The notes under the pieces were generated by a model. It made no database searches and was not told the DNA's origin. It saw only the letters and a list, made by a program, of their open reading frames with translations. A DNA stretch of 12,868 nt from Bacteroides sp. UBA939 (lineage in GTDB: Bacteria > Bacteroidota > Bacteroidia > Bacteroidales > Bacteroidaceae), in NCBI RefSeq assembly GCF_002293435.1, contig NZ_DBDF01000018.1, forward strand, positions 1 through 12,868, read 5' to 3'. Positions 1-7,360 of this stretch are shown one piece after another. The translations under genes were made by a program, and so were the position numbers. Position 1 is the stretch's first letter; each line of letters opens with the position of its first letter.

Positions 1-70
1 GAGGAGGAGAAGCAAGTTACTCCCACTAATCACATGCATTAATCACTAATAAATTGTCATTTATCTTACA

Positions 71-90
71 GCATGAATAATGCAGGTTAG
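71..90 (-). repeat. Copy A of a dispersed intergenic element
   Basis: Read on the minus strand, 71-89 matches 6617-6636 on the plus strand at 18 of 19 positions (core TAACCTGCATTAT followed by CATGC). The core contains GCAT/ATGC arms and could form a small hairpin. A more divergent relative lies at 9327-9349. All three copies are in non-coding DNA. The family is recognised only from this window; no name or function is assigned. Confidence 0.5.
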
Positions 91-203
91 AACTAAAATC
101 AGGGCAACTGTGTCAAAAGGTTTATTTCTGCAGGTATCGCTATGAACTGATTCTGTTTAGCCTGTTATTTAGCGACTGTTTATAATAGATCTATCTCTGT
201 GAT

Positions 204-317
204 TGCATAAATCTTTTCGTTCGACGGCTGTCGAATGATTATGCGATATATGTCGAATAATTATTCGACGGCTGTCGAACGCAAATTCGACAACCGTCGA
301 ACGAAAAGATTTATGCA
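204..317. repeat. Nested inverted-repeat cluster of TTCGAC...GTCGAA palindromes
   Basis: The outer arms 204-235 and 286-317 are inverted repeats identical at 31 of 32 positions, separated by 50 bp. Each arm contains a 16-bp near-palindrome (220-235 and 286-301). A third copy lies in the loop at 264-279, overlapping a perfect 18-bp palindrome at 252-269 (GTCGAATAATTATTCGAC). The cluster is about 170 bp upstream of the tamL-like promoter. There is no T-run, so it is not a standard terminator. It could be a multi-site operator, a cruciform or a mobile palindromic repeat; the sequence does not decide. Confidence 0.85.
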
Positions 318-326
318 AAACAAATA

Positions 327-352
327 TTAGTTCTTGGCGAACGAAGAACTAA
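327..352. repeat. Short hairpin upstream of the tamL-like gene
   Basis: TTAGTTCTT (327-335) and AAGAACTAA (344-352) are perfect 9-bp inverted arms around an 8-nt loop. It lies between the palindrome cluster and the promoter. There is no T-run after it, so a regulatory or incidental hairpin is more likely than a terminator. Confidence 0.5.
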
Positions 353-462
353 ATCTTAGTGAATCAACAATTAGTATGACGAAGAACCTAAAAATCCGGT
401 GCATGAAATCAGGAGAAGTATAAAATAAAATCAGACTCTTAGAAAATCAAGACGGTTTCTTA

Positions 463-493
463 TTTCGGGAAAGAAAAAATAGATTTATATTTG
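463..493 (+). promoter_or_regulatory. Bacteroides-type promoter for the tamL-like gene
   Basis: TATATTTG at 486-493 matches the Bacteroides -7 consensus TAnnTTTG exactly. TTTC at 463-466 is an acceptable -33 box, 19 bp upstream. Transcription would start near 500, leaving a leader of about 25 nt before the ATG at 526. Confidence 0.6.
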
Positions 494-525
494 TAGACTA
501 TTATGCGCTATTTACAAAATCCGGT

Positions 526-2832
526 ATGAAGAAAGGTTTTTATTATGCAATATTTACTATTGCCATGCTTGCATTGGCTTCCTGTTCCGCCACCAAATAT
601 GTGCCCAACGGTTCGTATTTGTTGGATGAAGTGCGCATACATACGGATAATAAAGATGTAAAGCCTTCTAATTTGTCTATATATGTTCGTCAAAATCCCA
701 ATTCCAAGTGGTTTAGTCTGGTGAAGACACAGTTGTACATTTACAACTGGTCGGGACGTGACTCTACTCGTTGGGTAAATCGAGCTTTACGCAGATTGGG
801 AGATGCCCCTGTAATTTACAGTGAAGAAGATACGGAACGTTCCCGGGAAGAAATAACTAAAGCAGTGCAGAATATGGGGTATATGAGCGCTACTGTAGAG
901 TATGTTTCTAAAATTAAGAAGAAAAAACTCAAACTGGATTATCAGGTTACTATAGGGCAGCCATACATAGTCCGCAGTTTGAAATATGATATTCAAGACG
1001 AAAAAATAGAAGAGTATTTGCGGAGCGATTCCGCATCAACCCTTTTATCCGAAGGTATGTATCTGGACGTAAATATATTGGATAGTGAACGCCAGCGTAT
1101 CACCAATAGACTGCTTCGGAATGGATATTATAAATTCAACAAGGACTACCTGTCATATACGGCAGATACGGTAAGAGGCACCTATCAGGTAGATTTGACT
1201 TTGCATCTGGCAAAATACAGGCAGCGTACGGATGATAAATTACAGAATCATCCCCAATATACGCTCAATAAGGTGGATTTTATTATGGACTATAATGTAC
1301 TGCAATCTTCCGCCCTCAGCAGTATAGAGGTGAACGATTCTATACACTACAAAGGTTTCCCCATTTATTATAAAGACAGATTGTATTTACGTCCTAAAGT
1401 ATTAACGGACAATCTGCGCCTTACTCCGGGAAGTCTTTATAATGCTCAGGATGTACAACGCACCTACTCCAACTTCGGACGTTTGCCGGCATTGAAATAT
1501 ACCAATATCCGCTTTTTTGAAACGCAAACGGCAGACAGTGCAAAGCTGAATGCATACGTGATGCTAACAAAGAGCAAACACCAATCCGTTTCTTTTGAGT
1601 TAGAAGGTACTAACTCTGCCGGCGACCTTGGGGCTGCCGCATCCGTCTCATTCCAAAACCGCAATGTATTCAGAGGCTCCGAAACATTCTTAATAAAAGT
1701 TCGTGGAGCTTACGAAGCAGTCTCCGGATTGGGCATGGGATATAAAAATGACAATTACACGGAATTGGGAGTAGAGACAAGTATTAACTTCCCTCGTTTC
1801 ATGTTCCCGTTTTTATCGAACGACTTCAGGCGTAGGATACGGGCGACTACGGAATTCGGGTTGCAATATAACTATCAGATGCGACCGGAATTCACGCGTA
1901 TCGTAGCTTCCGCTTCATGGAGTTATAAATGGGGATTGCAACGTCAGCGTTCGCAGCATCGCATTGATTTGTTGGATGTTAACTATCTGTACATGCCTTG
2001 GATAAATGAAGAGTTTGAAGATAAATATTTGAATAATCAGAATAATTATATATTAAGGTACAATTATGAAGACCGTCTGATTGTCCGTACAGGTTATAGC
2101 TATATATATAATAGTGCGGGACAGGCATTAATGAACAATGCGTTGATAGGAAATTCTTATAGCATTCATTTTAATCTTGAGTCTGCCGGAAATCTTTTGT
2201 ATCTCTTTTCCAAGATTAGCAATATGGAAAAGAATGATGATAACGAATATACAATCTTGAATATCCCGTATGCCCAATACATCAAAGCCGACCTTGATTT
2301 CGCCAAGAATATCGTAATAGATTATCGTAACTCCATTGCATTCCATATTGGGGGAGGAGTTGCTATCCCTTATGGTAATGCCAGGGTTGTCCCTTTCGAG
2401 AAACGTTATTTTTCGGGTGGTGCAAACAGTGTAAGAGGTTGGTCGGTGCGGAGTCTTGGTCCGGGAGCTTTTGCGGGTGACGGTAATTTCCTGAATCAAT
2501 CGGGTGATATCAAGCTGGATGCCAGTATTGAATACCGTACCCGTTTGTTCTGGAAATTTAAAGGCGCATTGTTCATTGATGCAGGAAATATCTGGACGCT
2601 TCGCGAATATGAAGATCAGCCGGGCGGTAAATTCCAATTAGATAAGTTCTATAAACAGATAGCCGTAGCCTATGGGTTAGGACTACGGCTGGATTTAGAT
2701 TTCTTTGTACTTCGTTTTGATGGCGGTATGAAAGCCGTCAATCCGGAAAGCGGAAAGGGACGTTATCCGTTGTTTAAGCCCAGATTCAGTCGCGATTTCG
2801 CTTTCCATTTTGCGGTGGGTTACCCGTTCTGA
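526..2832 (+). CDS. tamL: TamA/BamA-family outer-membrane lipoprotein (TamL-like)
   Basis: A 768-residue Omp85-superfamily protein that probably helps insert or assemble outer-membrane and surface proteins. The N-terminus is a type II signal peptide with lipobox LASC and lipidated Cys20. Lipidation distinguishes the Bacteroidota TamL form from proteobacterial TamA. Roughly residues 28-340 are the periplasmic POTRA-type part, and about 350-768 the 16-strand barrel. The barrel carries the family's loop-6 signature VRGW at residues 636-639 (preceded by GGANS) and ends in Phe, as expected for a barrel recognised by the BAM machinery. The ATG is well placed after a clear promoter. A TamB-like inner-membrane partner often neighbours tamL but is not in this window. 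The family assignment is firm; TamL rather than another lipidated Omp85 member is likely but unproven. Confidence 0.85.
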   Translation: MKKGFYYAIFTIAMLALASCSATKYVPNGSYLLDEVRIHTDNKDVKPSNLSIYVRQNPNSKWFSLVKTQLYIYNWSGRDSTRWVNRALRRLGDAPVIYSEEDTERSREEITKAVQNMGYMSATVEYVSKIKKKKLKLDYQVTIGQPYIVRSLKYDIQDEKIEEYLRSDSASTLLSEGMYLDVNILDSERQRITNRLLRNGYYKFNKDYLSYTADTVRGTYQVDLTLHLAKYRQRTDDKLQNHPQYTLNKVDFIMDYNVLQSSALSSIEVNDSIHYKGFPIYYKDRLYLRPKVLTDNLRLTPGSLYNAQDVQRTYSNFGRLPALKYTNIRFFETQTADSAKLNAYVMLTKSKHQSVSFELEGTNSAGDLGAAASVSFQNRNVFRGSETFLIKVRGAYEAVSGLGMGYKNDNYTELGVETSINFPRFMFPFLSNDFRRRIRATTEFGLQYNYQMRPEFTRIVASASWSYKWGLQRQRSQHRIDLLDVNYLYMPWINEEFEDKYLNNQNNYILRYNYEDRLIVRTGYSYIYNSAGQALMNNALIGNSYSIHFNLESAGNLLYLFSKISNMEKNDDNEYTILNIPYAQYIKADLDFAKNIVIDYRNSIAFHIGGGVAIPYGNARVVPFEKRYFSGGANSVRGWSVRSLGPGAFAGDGNFLNQSGDIKLDASIEYRTRLFWKFKGALFIDAGNIWTLREYEDQPGGKFQLDKFYKQIAVAYGLGLRLDLDFFVLRFDGGMKAVNPESGKGRYPLFKPRFSRDFAFHFAVGYPF

Positions 2833-2844
2833 TGAATACTTTGC

Positions 2845-3399
2845 TTATCGCGCAGCGTAATACGTATTAATCATCGTTGCCTGACGGGCGGCAGATATAC
2901 CTTGTGCATCCAACGTTACGGTCATTGCTTCACCATTGGGTAAGTACATGTTTGCAGTGCCGTCATTATTCATTTGTAACAGTTCCGTGCTAACGCCTTC
3001 TGCTACTACGTTCCATGTATTCAGTTCTTTATCGTAAACAAGTTCCATAGAAGTGGTTTCTCCTTCTTTTGTAATAGAATAACCGTTCTCTAATGTTTTC
3101 ACAAGATAATTTCCATCCTTACCTTTTACTTTCTTTACGTCACCTATATTCGCCATAGGATTGGTTCCACTCCAGAATTCGATGGAGTTGATGACTAATG
3201 CATCTGCCAGATAGCAGACTGTGTATACTTGAATAATGGTGCAAGCTACATAAACAAGTTCGTTTACAAACTTATCACCGATACTTTGATTCCAATTTAC
3301 CAGCTTGCTATGCAACCCGAAAGAACCAATACATGAATTGAAAAGAAATGCACTGCAAATCATTACAGTTGCAACCCTGCTTAAACTACTCTTTTTCAT
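2845..3399 (-). CDS. DUF3332-type lipoprotein of unknown function
   Basis: A 184-residue protein with a lipoprotein signal peptide (basic MKKSSLSR start, hydrophobic core, lipobox FNSC with Cys23). A hydrophobic stretch at about residues 45-75 may be a membrane helix or hairpin. The C-terminal half is soluble and beta-rich (alternating strands around KTLENGYSITKEGETTSMEL). The overall pattern, a lipobox with SFGLHSKLVNWNQSIGDKFV just after it, then the hydrophobic segment, matches the DUF3332 family as I know it; no function is established. An A-rich stretch with GAGAG precedes the ATG. It converges on the tamL-like gene with only 12 bp between stops, and is divergent from the hybrid kinase gene. 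Confidence 0.75.
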   Translation of the reverse strand: MKKSSLSRVATVMICSAFLFNSCIGSFGLHSKLVNWNQSIGDKFVNELVYVACTIIQVYTVCYLADALVINSIEFWSGTNPMANIGDVKKVKGKDGNYLVKTLENGYSITKEGETTSMELVYDKELNTWNVVAEGVSTELLQMNNDGTANMYLPNGEAMTVTLDAQGISAARQATMINTYYAAR

Positions 3400-3504
3400 A
3401 CTCTCTTTTTTATTTTACTAAATTTATTGTGTGTAAATACCTCGTTTAAACTGTCATTTAGTATAAATGTGATAGGGTACTTAAGCCCCAATCTGTATAT
3501 AAGA

Positions 3505-3512
3505 CAAATATA
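3505..3512 (-). promoter_or_regulatory. -7 box of a minus-strand promoter for the DUF3332 gene
   Basis: The minus strand reads TATATTTG here, an exact TAnnTTTG match. No convincing -33 box is seen at the right distance (about 3532-3536). Transcription would start near 3498, giving a leader of roughly 100 nt. Confidence 0.4.
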
Positions 3513-3519
3513 AATCGTT

Positions 3520-3553
3520 TTTGCGAGAAATTCTAATTTTATTGTTATTTTTG
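3520..3553 (+). promoter_or_regulatory. Bacteroides-type promoter for the hybrid kinase gene
   Basis: TATTTTTG at 3546-3553 fits the -7 consensus TAnnTTTG, with TTTG at 3520-3523 as the -33 box, 22 bp upstream. Transcription would start near 3560, about 70 nt before the gene. It overlaps the upstream part of the divergent minus-strand promoter. Confidence 0.5.
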
Positions 3554-3628
3554 CAAAGTTATTATCTGATAACACACCCATTAAATAAAATATTGAGCTT
3601 TTATTCCCAGAAATAGACAGAGATAAAT

Positions 3629-6529
3629 ATGATGTTTATTAAAGAAATAAGTCACCCCGTTCTCGTTTTCTTTCTATATATAAAATATATATGCTTATTG
3701 AAAGACTACGTTCCACGAACTAAAGCGCTCTGTATTCTTCTCTTCTTAGGGATATTCCTGTATTCTTGCCAGCAGAATTCACCGAAAAGATACTCTCCCG
3801 AAAACCGGTCTGTTGTTGATAGCATTGTAAAAGCCAATCCTTCCATAGACTCACTAACAATATGGCTTCAACGCTATACGGAAGCGGAAGACTCCCTTGG
3901 CATGATGCTTGTCCGAAAGGAACTTGGCAAACGCTACCGGGAAGAATCGCGTTTCAGTGAAGCGATTGAGATTCACCGGGAAGGATTGCAGATTTCTCTG
4001 CAATTGGGCGATACGCTCGAAGCTGTGCAGGCGCTGAACAACATCGGTACAAGTTTCCGGCGAATGGGCATTATGGATGAAGCGTCCAATTACCATTATG
4101 AAGCATTGTTGCTTTGCGAACAATACAGAGACAAAAGCAGTTATGCCGCCAAGAAGAACCGTGTTGTTTCACTGAACAGCATCGGCAATATACATTTGAC
4201 GTTGGATAACCGCGATGCCGCCGACAGTGTTTTCCGTATTGCATTGGCAGGAGAACGTGAGTTGAACAGTAACCTGGGACAAGCAATCAACTATGCCAAT
4301 CTGGGCGCTATATTTGAAGCCCGGGGAATGAATGATTCCGCATTGGTTTACTACCGCCATTCTATGGAATATAATCGTGCGGCAAATTCAATCTTGGGTA
4401 TTTCTCTTTGTTATAACCATTTCGGCCGTCTCTTTGAGAAAGACGGAAAATGGGAAGATGCTTTGCGTGAATACCGCAACGCTTATGATTTGATGGAGGC
4501 AAACAGTGACCGCTGGCATTGGCTGGAAGCCTGTCTGGCATTGGCGCGAGTTAATATATCCAAGGGGGATATTACTGTAGCGAGGATATATCTGGAACGT
4601 GCCAAGAATACTGCCGAAGCCATGAACTCCTGGGAACATTTGAGCGAAGCCTACCGGTTGGACTATCTCTGCTATGAAATACAAAAGGACTACCATCGTG
4701 CACTCGACAGTTATACACAAAGCCGCGCTTATGCCGACAGTGTGAAAAATGAAGCTAATATAAATCACGTTCAGAATCTTCGTGTCAACTATGAAAAGGG
4801 GAGGAGTTTCCAGGAACTCTCATTAATACGCGAAAAATACAGGATGGAGCAACGTACCAAAAACATCTTTCTGGTAGGCAGTTTCATTATCCTATTCATC
4901 ACAGTGATAGCCATAGTCTTTTTGTGGTATGCCCTGCGCATGAAGTCGCGTAGTCAGCAGATGCTGCACCGCATGGAGAAGATGCGAAGCAATTTCTTCA
5001 CGAACGTTACACATGAATTCCGTACGCCCCTGACAGTAATACTGGGACTATCGGAACAATTGCAGAAAAACAACTCTCAGAATAAAGAGACGGAAACCAC
5101 ACTGTCTACCATAGTCAGGCAAGGGCGCAACCTGCTGGACTTGGTGAACCAATTGCTGGAAGTATCAAAAGTAAAGTCCGAAGTCGGCGAACCCGAATGG
5201 CGTTCGGGAGATATAGTAAACTACACTCGCATGATTATGGAGAACTATCAAGTCTATGCCCGCCAAAGACGTATAGAACTTCTTTTCATTCCTTCGGAAA
5301 CGGTGATTATAATGGATTTTGTGCCTGAATACTTCCGGAAAATCATCCGTAATCTATTATCCAATGCCTTTAAGTTTACTCCCAAAGATGGTTCGGTAAC
5401 AGTGGCGATGGAGAGGAAGAATGACAAACTTGCTGTCCGGATATCCGATACCGGTTGCGGCATCAGCGAAGAAGACCTGTCACATATCTTCGAAACGTTC
5501 TATCAGGGAGAAAATAGTAAGGCGGATATCGGCACGGGTATCGGGTTGGCTCTGGTAAGGCAGATGGTGGTATGCATGAATGGAGAAATCAGCGTAGAGA
5601 GTGGCAAAGGAAAAGGCGCGGAATTCACTATCACAATACCATTGAAACACGGAGAAACTATATGGGCGAACTTCTCCGGCGAGAAGCCGGATGACCGTCG
5701 GGACACTTCTATTCCGGTAGAAGATGAAAAGATACTTGCGGATGCTACACCCGCAACGGAAGAAGTTGCGTTACCCTCCATTTTGATTATAGAAGATAAT
5801 CCGGACATCTCTTATTATATAGGTGGATTATTGAAAGACAACTATACCTTGTTATATGCCCGCGACGGTGAAGAAGGTTTGGAAAAGGCGCAAGAGTATG
5901 TGCCCGACCTGATTATTACCGATTTGATGATGCCGGAAATGAACGGTTACGAACTGTGCCGCGAAGTGCGCGCTTCAGAAATTCTGAATCATATACCTAT
6001 TATTATTATCACTGCCAAGTGTGGCGAAGACAATAGGATACAGGGATTGGATGTAGGCGCCGATGCCTACCTGGAAAAGCCCTTCAATGCTGATGAATTG
6101 AACATACGGATTGTCCGGTTGCTGGAACAGCGGCGCATGTTGCGTGAAAAGTATTCCAATGCCCTGCACGAGGGAAAGGAACTGAGCGTTGAATTGAGTC
6201 CTGCCGACCAGAGTTTCCTGACGCACTTGAATGATGTGATTTATTCGATGATGAGTAACCATAGCTTAAATTCGGAAATGGTAGCAGGTAAAATGTGTAT
6301 GAGTCTCTCGCAACTGAACCGTAAAATCAAGGCGATTACGGGTTTCAACAGTTCCGGATATATTCTTCAGATGCGCTTGGATAAAGCCAAACGAATGCTT
6401 GCTTCAACAGATACTCCGGTGGGAGACATTGCTTTGAAGTGCGGTTTCCCGGAGATGTCTTATTTCTCACGCATCTTTAAACAGACATTCCAGATGACAC
6501 CATCGCAGTACCGTAAGAAACGGCAGTAA
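3629..6529 (+). CDS. TPR hybrid histidine kinase/response regulator with AraC-type output
   Basis: A 966-residue one-protein two-component system. Order: N-terminal hydrophobic segment(s) with a lipobox-like LYSC (Cys47); TPR sensor region, about residues 55-395, presumably periplasmic; transmembrane helix about 412-436; HisKA with phospho-accepting His462 in the THEFRTPL H-box; HATPase with N-box NLLSN (Asn579), G1 box DTGCG (Asp607) and a GTGIGL G2 box; acidic linker; receiver with Glu722/Asp723, phospho-acceptor Asp765 (ITDLMMPEMNG) and Lys817; AraC HTH about 870-966. All catalytic residues are present. Unlike classic polysaccharide-sensing HTCS proteins, its sensor is TPR repeats rather than a two-component propeller. 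The ATG at 3629 gives an unusually long N-terminus; a TTG at 3698 would give a standard 23-residue lipoprotein signal. No obvious target operon adjoins it. Confidence 0.92.
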   Translation: MMFIKEISHPVLVFFLYIKYICLLKDYVPRTKALCILLFLGIFLYSCQQNSPKRYSPENRSVVDSIVKANPSIDSLTIWLQRYTEAEDSLGMMLVRKELGKRYREESRFSEAIEIHREGLQISLQLGDTLEAVQALNNIGTSFRRMGIMDEASNYHYEALLLCEQYRDKSSYAAKKNRVVSLNSIGNIHLTLDNRDAADSVFRIALAGERELNSNLGQAINYANLGAIFEARGMNDSALVYYRHSMEYNRAANSILGISLCYNHFGRLFEKDGKWEDALREYRNAYDLMEANSDRWHWLEACLALARVNISKGDITVARIYLERAKNTAEAMNSWEHLSEAYRLDYLCYEIQKDYHRALDSYTQSRAYADSVKNEANINHVQNLRVNYEKGRSFQELSLIREKYRMEQRTKNIFLVGSFIILFITVIAIVFLWYALRMKSRSQQMLHRMEKMRSNFFTNVTHEFRTPLTVILGLSEQLQKNNSQNKETETTLSTIVRQGRNLLDLVNQLLEVSKVKSEVGEPEWRSGDIVNYTRMIMENYQVYARQRRIELLFIPSETVIIMDFVPEYFRKIIRNLLSNAFKFTPKDGSVTVAMERKNDKLAVRISDTGCGISEEDLSHIFETFYQGENSKADIGTGIGLALVRQMVVCMNGEISVESGKGKGAEFTITIPLKHGETIWANFSGEKPDDRRDTSIPVEDEKILADATPATEEVALPSILIIEDNPDISYYIGGLLKDNYTLLYARDGEEGLEKAQEYVPDLIITDLMMPEMNGYELCREVRASEILNHIPIIIITAKCGEDNRIQGLDVGADAYLEKPFNADELNIRIVRLLEQRRMLREKYSNALHEGKELSVELSPADQSFLTHLNDVIYSMMSNHSLNSEMVAGKMCMSLSQLNRKIKAITGFNSSGYILQMRLDKAKRMLASTDTPVGDIALKCGFPEMSYFSRIFKQTFQMTPSQYRKKRQ

Positions 6530-6558
6530 CCCCAACAACTTCTTATTTCGCTTGCAAT

Positions 6559-6588
6559 GGCTTTAACTACTAAGCCAACTTGTTGGCT
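6559..6588 (+). terminator. Hairpin downstream of the hybrid kinase gene, possible terminator
   Basis: AGCCAAC (6573-6579) and GTTGGCT (6582-6588) are perfect 7-bp arms 44 bp after the stop codon. The following sequence (GATAACTTCTTT) is T-rich but not a clean T-run. GGCTT (6559-6563) could pair alternatively with AAGCC (6572-6576). It adjoins the 9-bp tandem repeats, so it may belong to that repeat element instead of being a dedicated terminator. Confidence 0.35.
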
Positions 6589-6638
6589 GATAACTTCTTT
6601 AATTCCTCTAATTCCTTTAACCTGCATTATCCATGCAG
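6588..6638 (+). repeat. Copy B of the dispersed element, with 9-bp tandem repeats
   Basis: Four 9-bp steps run from 6588 to 6623: TGATAACTT, CTTTAATTC, CTCTAATTC, CTTTAACCT. The last merges into CTGCAT-tatcc-ATGCAG (6622-6638), a hairpin with 6-bp arms. The reverse complement (core ATTAAAGAAGT) resembles 9357-9368 upstream of the beta-barrel gene, and 6617-6636 matches copy A (minus strand, 71-89). Confidence 0.65.
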
Positions 6639-6690
6639 TAGCCGGAGATAAAGTGCTCCGATAAGGGGGATACGCTTAGTTCCAAAGCCT

Positions 6691-6909
6691 GGAACATTTT
6701 GTTTCGCCATGAAATACATTTTGTTTCACCGTATTGAAACTCTTTGTTCCAATGTGAAATACACTTTGTTCCATCGTATTGAAACAAAGTGTATTTCACA
6801 TTGGAACAAAGAGTTTCAGTCCGTTGGAACAAAGAGTTTCAGTCCGTTGGAACAAAGAGTTTCAGCCTGTTGAAACAAAGAGTTTCAGCCTGTTGAAACA
6901 AAATGTTTC
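6691..6909. repeat. Array of ten 15/17-bp dyads with regular 8- or 5-bp spacers
   Basis: Ten units, each with GAAAC/GTTTC-like inverted ends: 6691-6705, 6711-6727, 6736-6750, 6756-6772, 6781-6797, 6803-6817, 6826-6840, 6849-6863, 6872-6886, 6895-6909. Units 1-4 read in one direction and 5-10 in the other. The last five are 15 bp with 8-bp spacers (period 23, e.g. GGAACAAAGAGTTTC then AGTCCGTT). The first six form 15/17-bp pairs split by 5 bp, with 8 bp between pairs (period 45). Dyad units and 5-8 bp spacers exclude CRISPR. It may be a protein-binding array, an RNA hairpin series or a palindromic repeat family. Confidence 0.9.
6735..6818. repeat. 38-bp inverted repeat at the turning point of the dyad array
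   Basis: 6735-6772 and 6781-6818 are inverted repeats identical at 37 of 38 positions, with an 8-bp centre (ATCGTATT). This is where the array changes orientation. It could form a long hairpin in RNA or a cruciform in DNA. Confidence 0.85.
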
Positions 6910-7014
6910 TCACTGTGGAACTATCCACAGAACCTATTCCGGTATGGAGCGTAAAGCGATTCGGCAAATGACAGGCGCTAATGCGGAGAAGGGGGATGAT
7001 GCAAGATTATGCCT

Positions 7015-7059
7015 GTTGCAGATGTGTGGCAGATACTTTATCTGCCACCTATCTGCAAC
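7015..7059. repeat. 45-nt near-perfect hairpin of GCAGAT words
   Basis: GTTGCAGAT (7015-7023) pairs with ATCTGCAAC (7051-7059), and GTGGCAGATA (7026-7035) with TATCTGCCAC (7039-7048), around a CTT loop. Only a 2x2 step (GT/CT) interrupts the stem. Further copies of the word lie at 7064-7069, 7116-7121 and 7123-7128; the latter two are a 7-bp tandem. GGTGGCAGAT at 7112-7121 could pair instead with ATCTGCCACC at 7040-7049. No T-run follows. Confidence 0.8.
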
Positions 7060-7244
7060 GGGTATCTGCAACGCTTTAATTTGCTTATTATCAAATAGAT
7101 ACAAGCAAAAAGGTGGCAGATGGCAGATAAAAATCGATTTTCAACTTTATGGAGGTGTTTTGAGTTGGAGTTTTGAACTGTATGGGAGAAGTGGTGGGTA
7201 AAATCAGACACTTTGCATTGTCCGCACCCCCAATATTTATGGTA

Positions 7245-7253
7245 CCCCCCCCC
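7245..7253. repeat. C9 homopolymer tract
   Basis: Nine consecutive cytosines in non-coding DNA about 220 bp upstream of the next gene, with a C5 run at 7227-7231. Such tracts can slip in replication. No gene is seen that it would switch directly. Confidence 0.7.
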
Positions 7254-7360
7254 TGTGTACGCCGAATAGAGAAAAAGAAGATTTGCACTTTTTAACTCCT
7301 GATAATCAACCATATATCATCTTTTGATGCGTACATAAGTCAAATCCTGCCAAGTAAAAA

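Noticed and set aside
1..42. Possible C-terminal tail of an upstream gene (frame 1 stops at 40-42)
   Set aside because: Only 13 codons; the other two forward frames also stay open for 8-15 codons, so none can be preferred.
2128..2637. 169-codon minus-strand frame
   Set aside because: Antisense to the barrel of the tamL-like gene, including the VRGW motif region.
6691..6909. CRISPR array
   Set aside because: The repeats are 15-17 bp dyads, spacers are only 5-8 bp and nearly identical, and no cas gene is present.
6779..7201. 140-codon open frame on the plus strand
   Set aside because: Its first third is the dyad array read as protein and the rest covers the GCAGAT hairpin. The low-complexity repeats (SFSPLEQRVSV) show a frame kept open by the repeat, with no ribosome-binding site.
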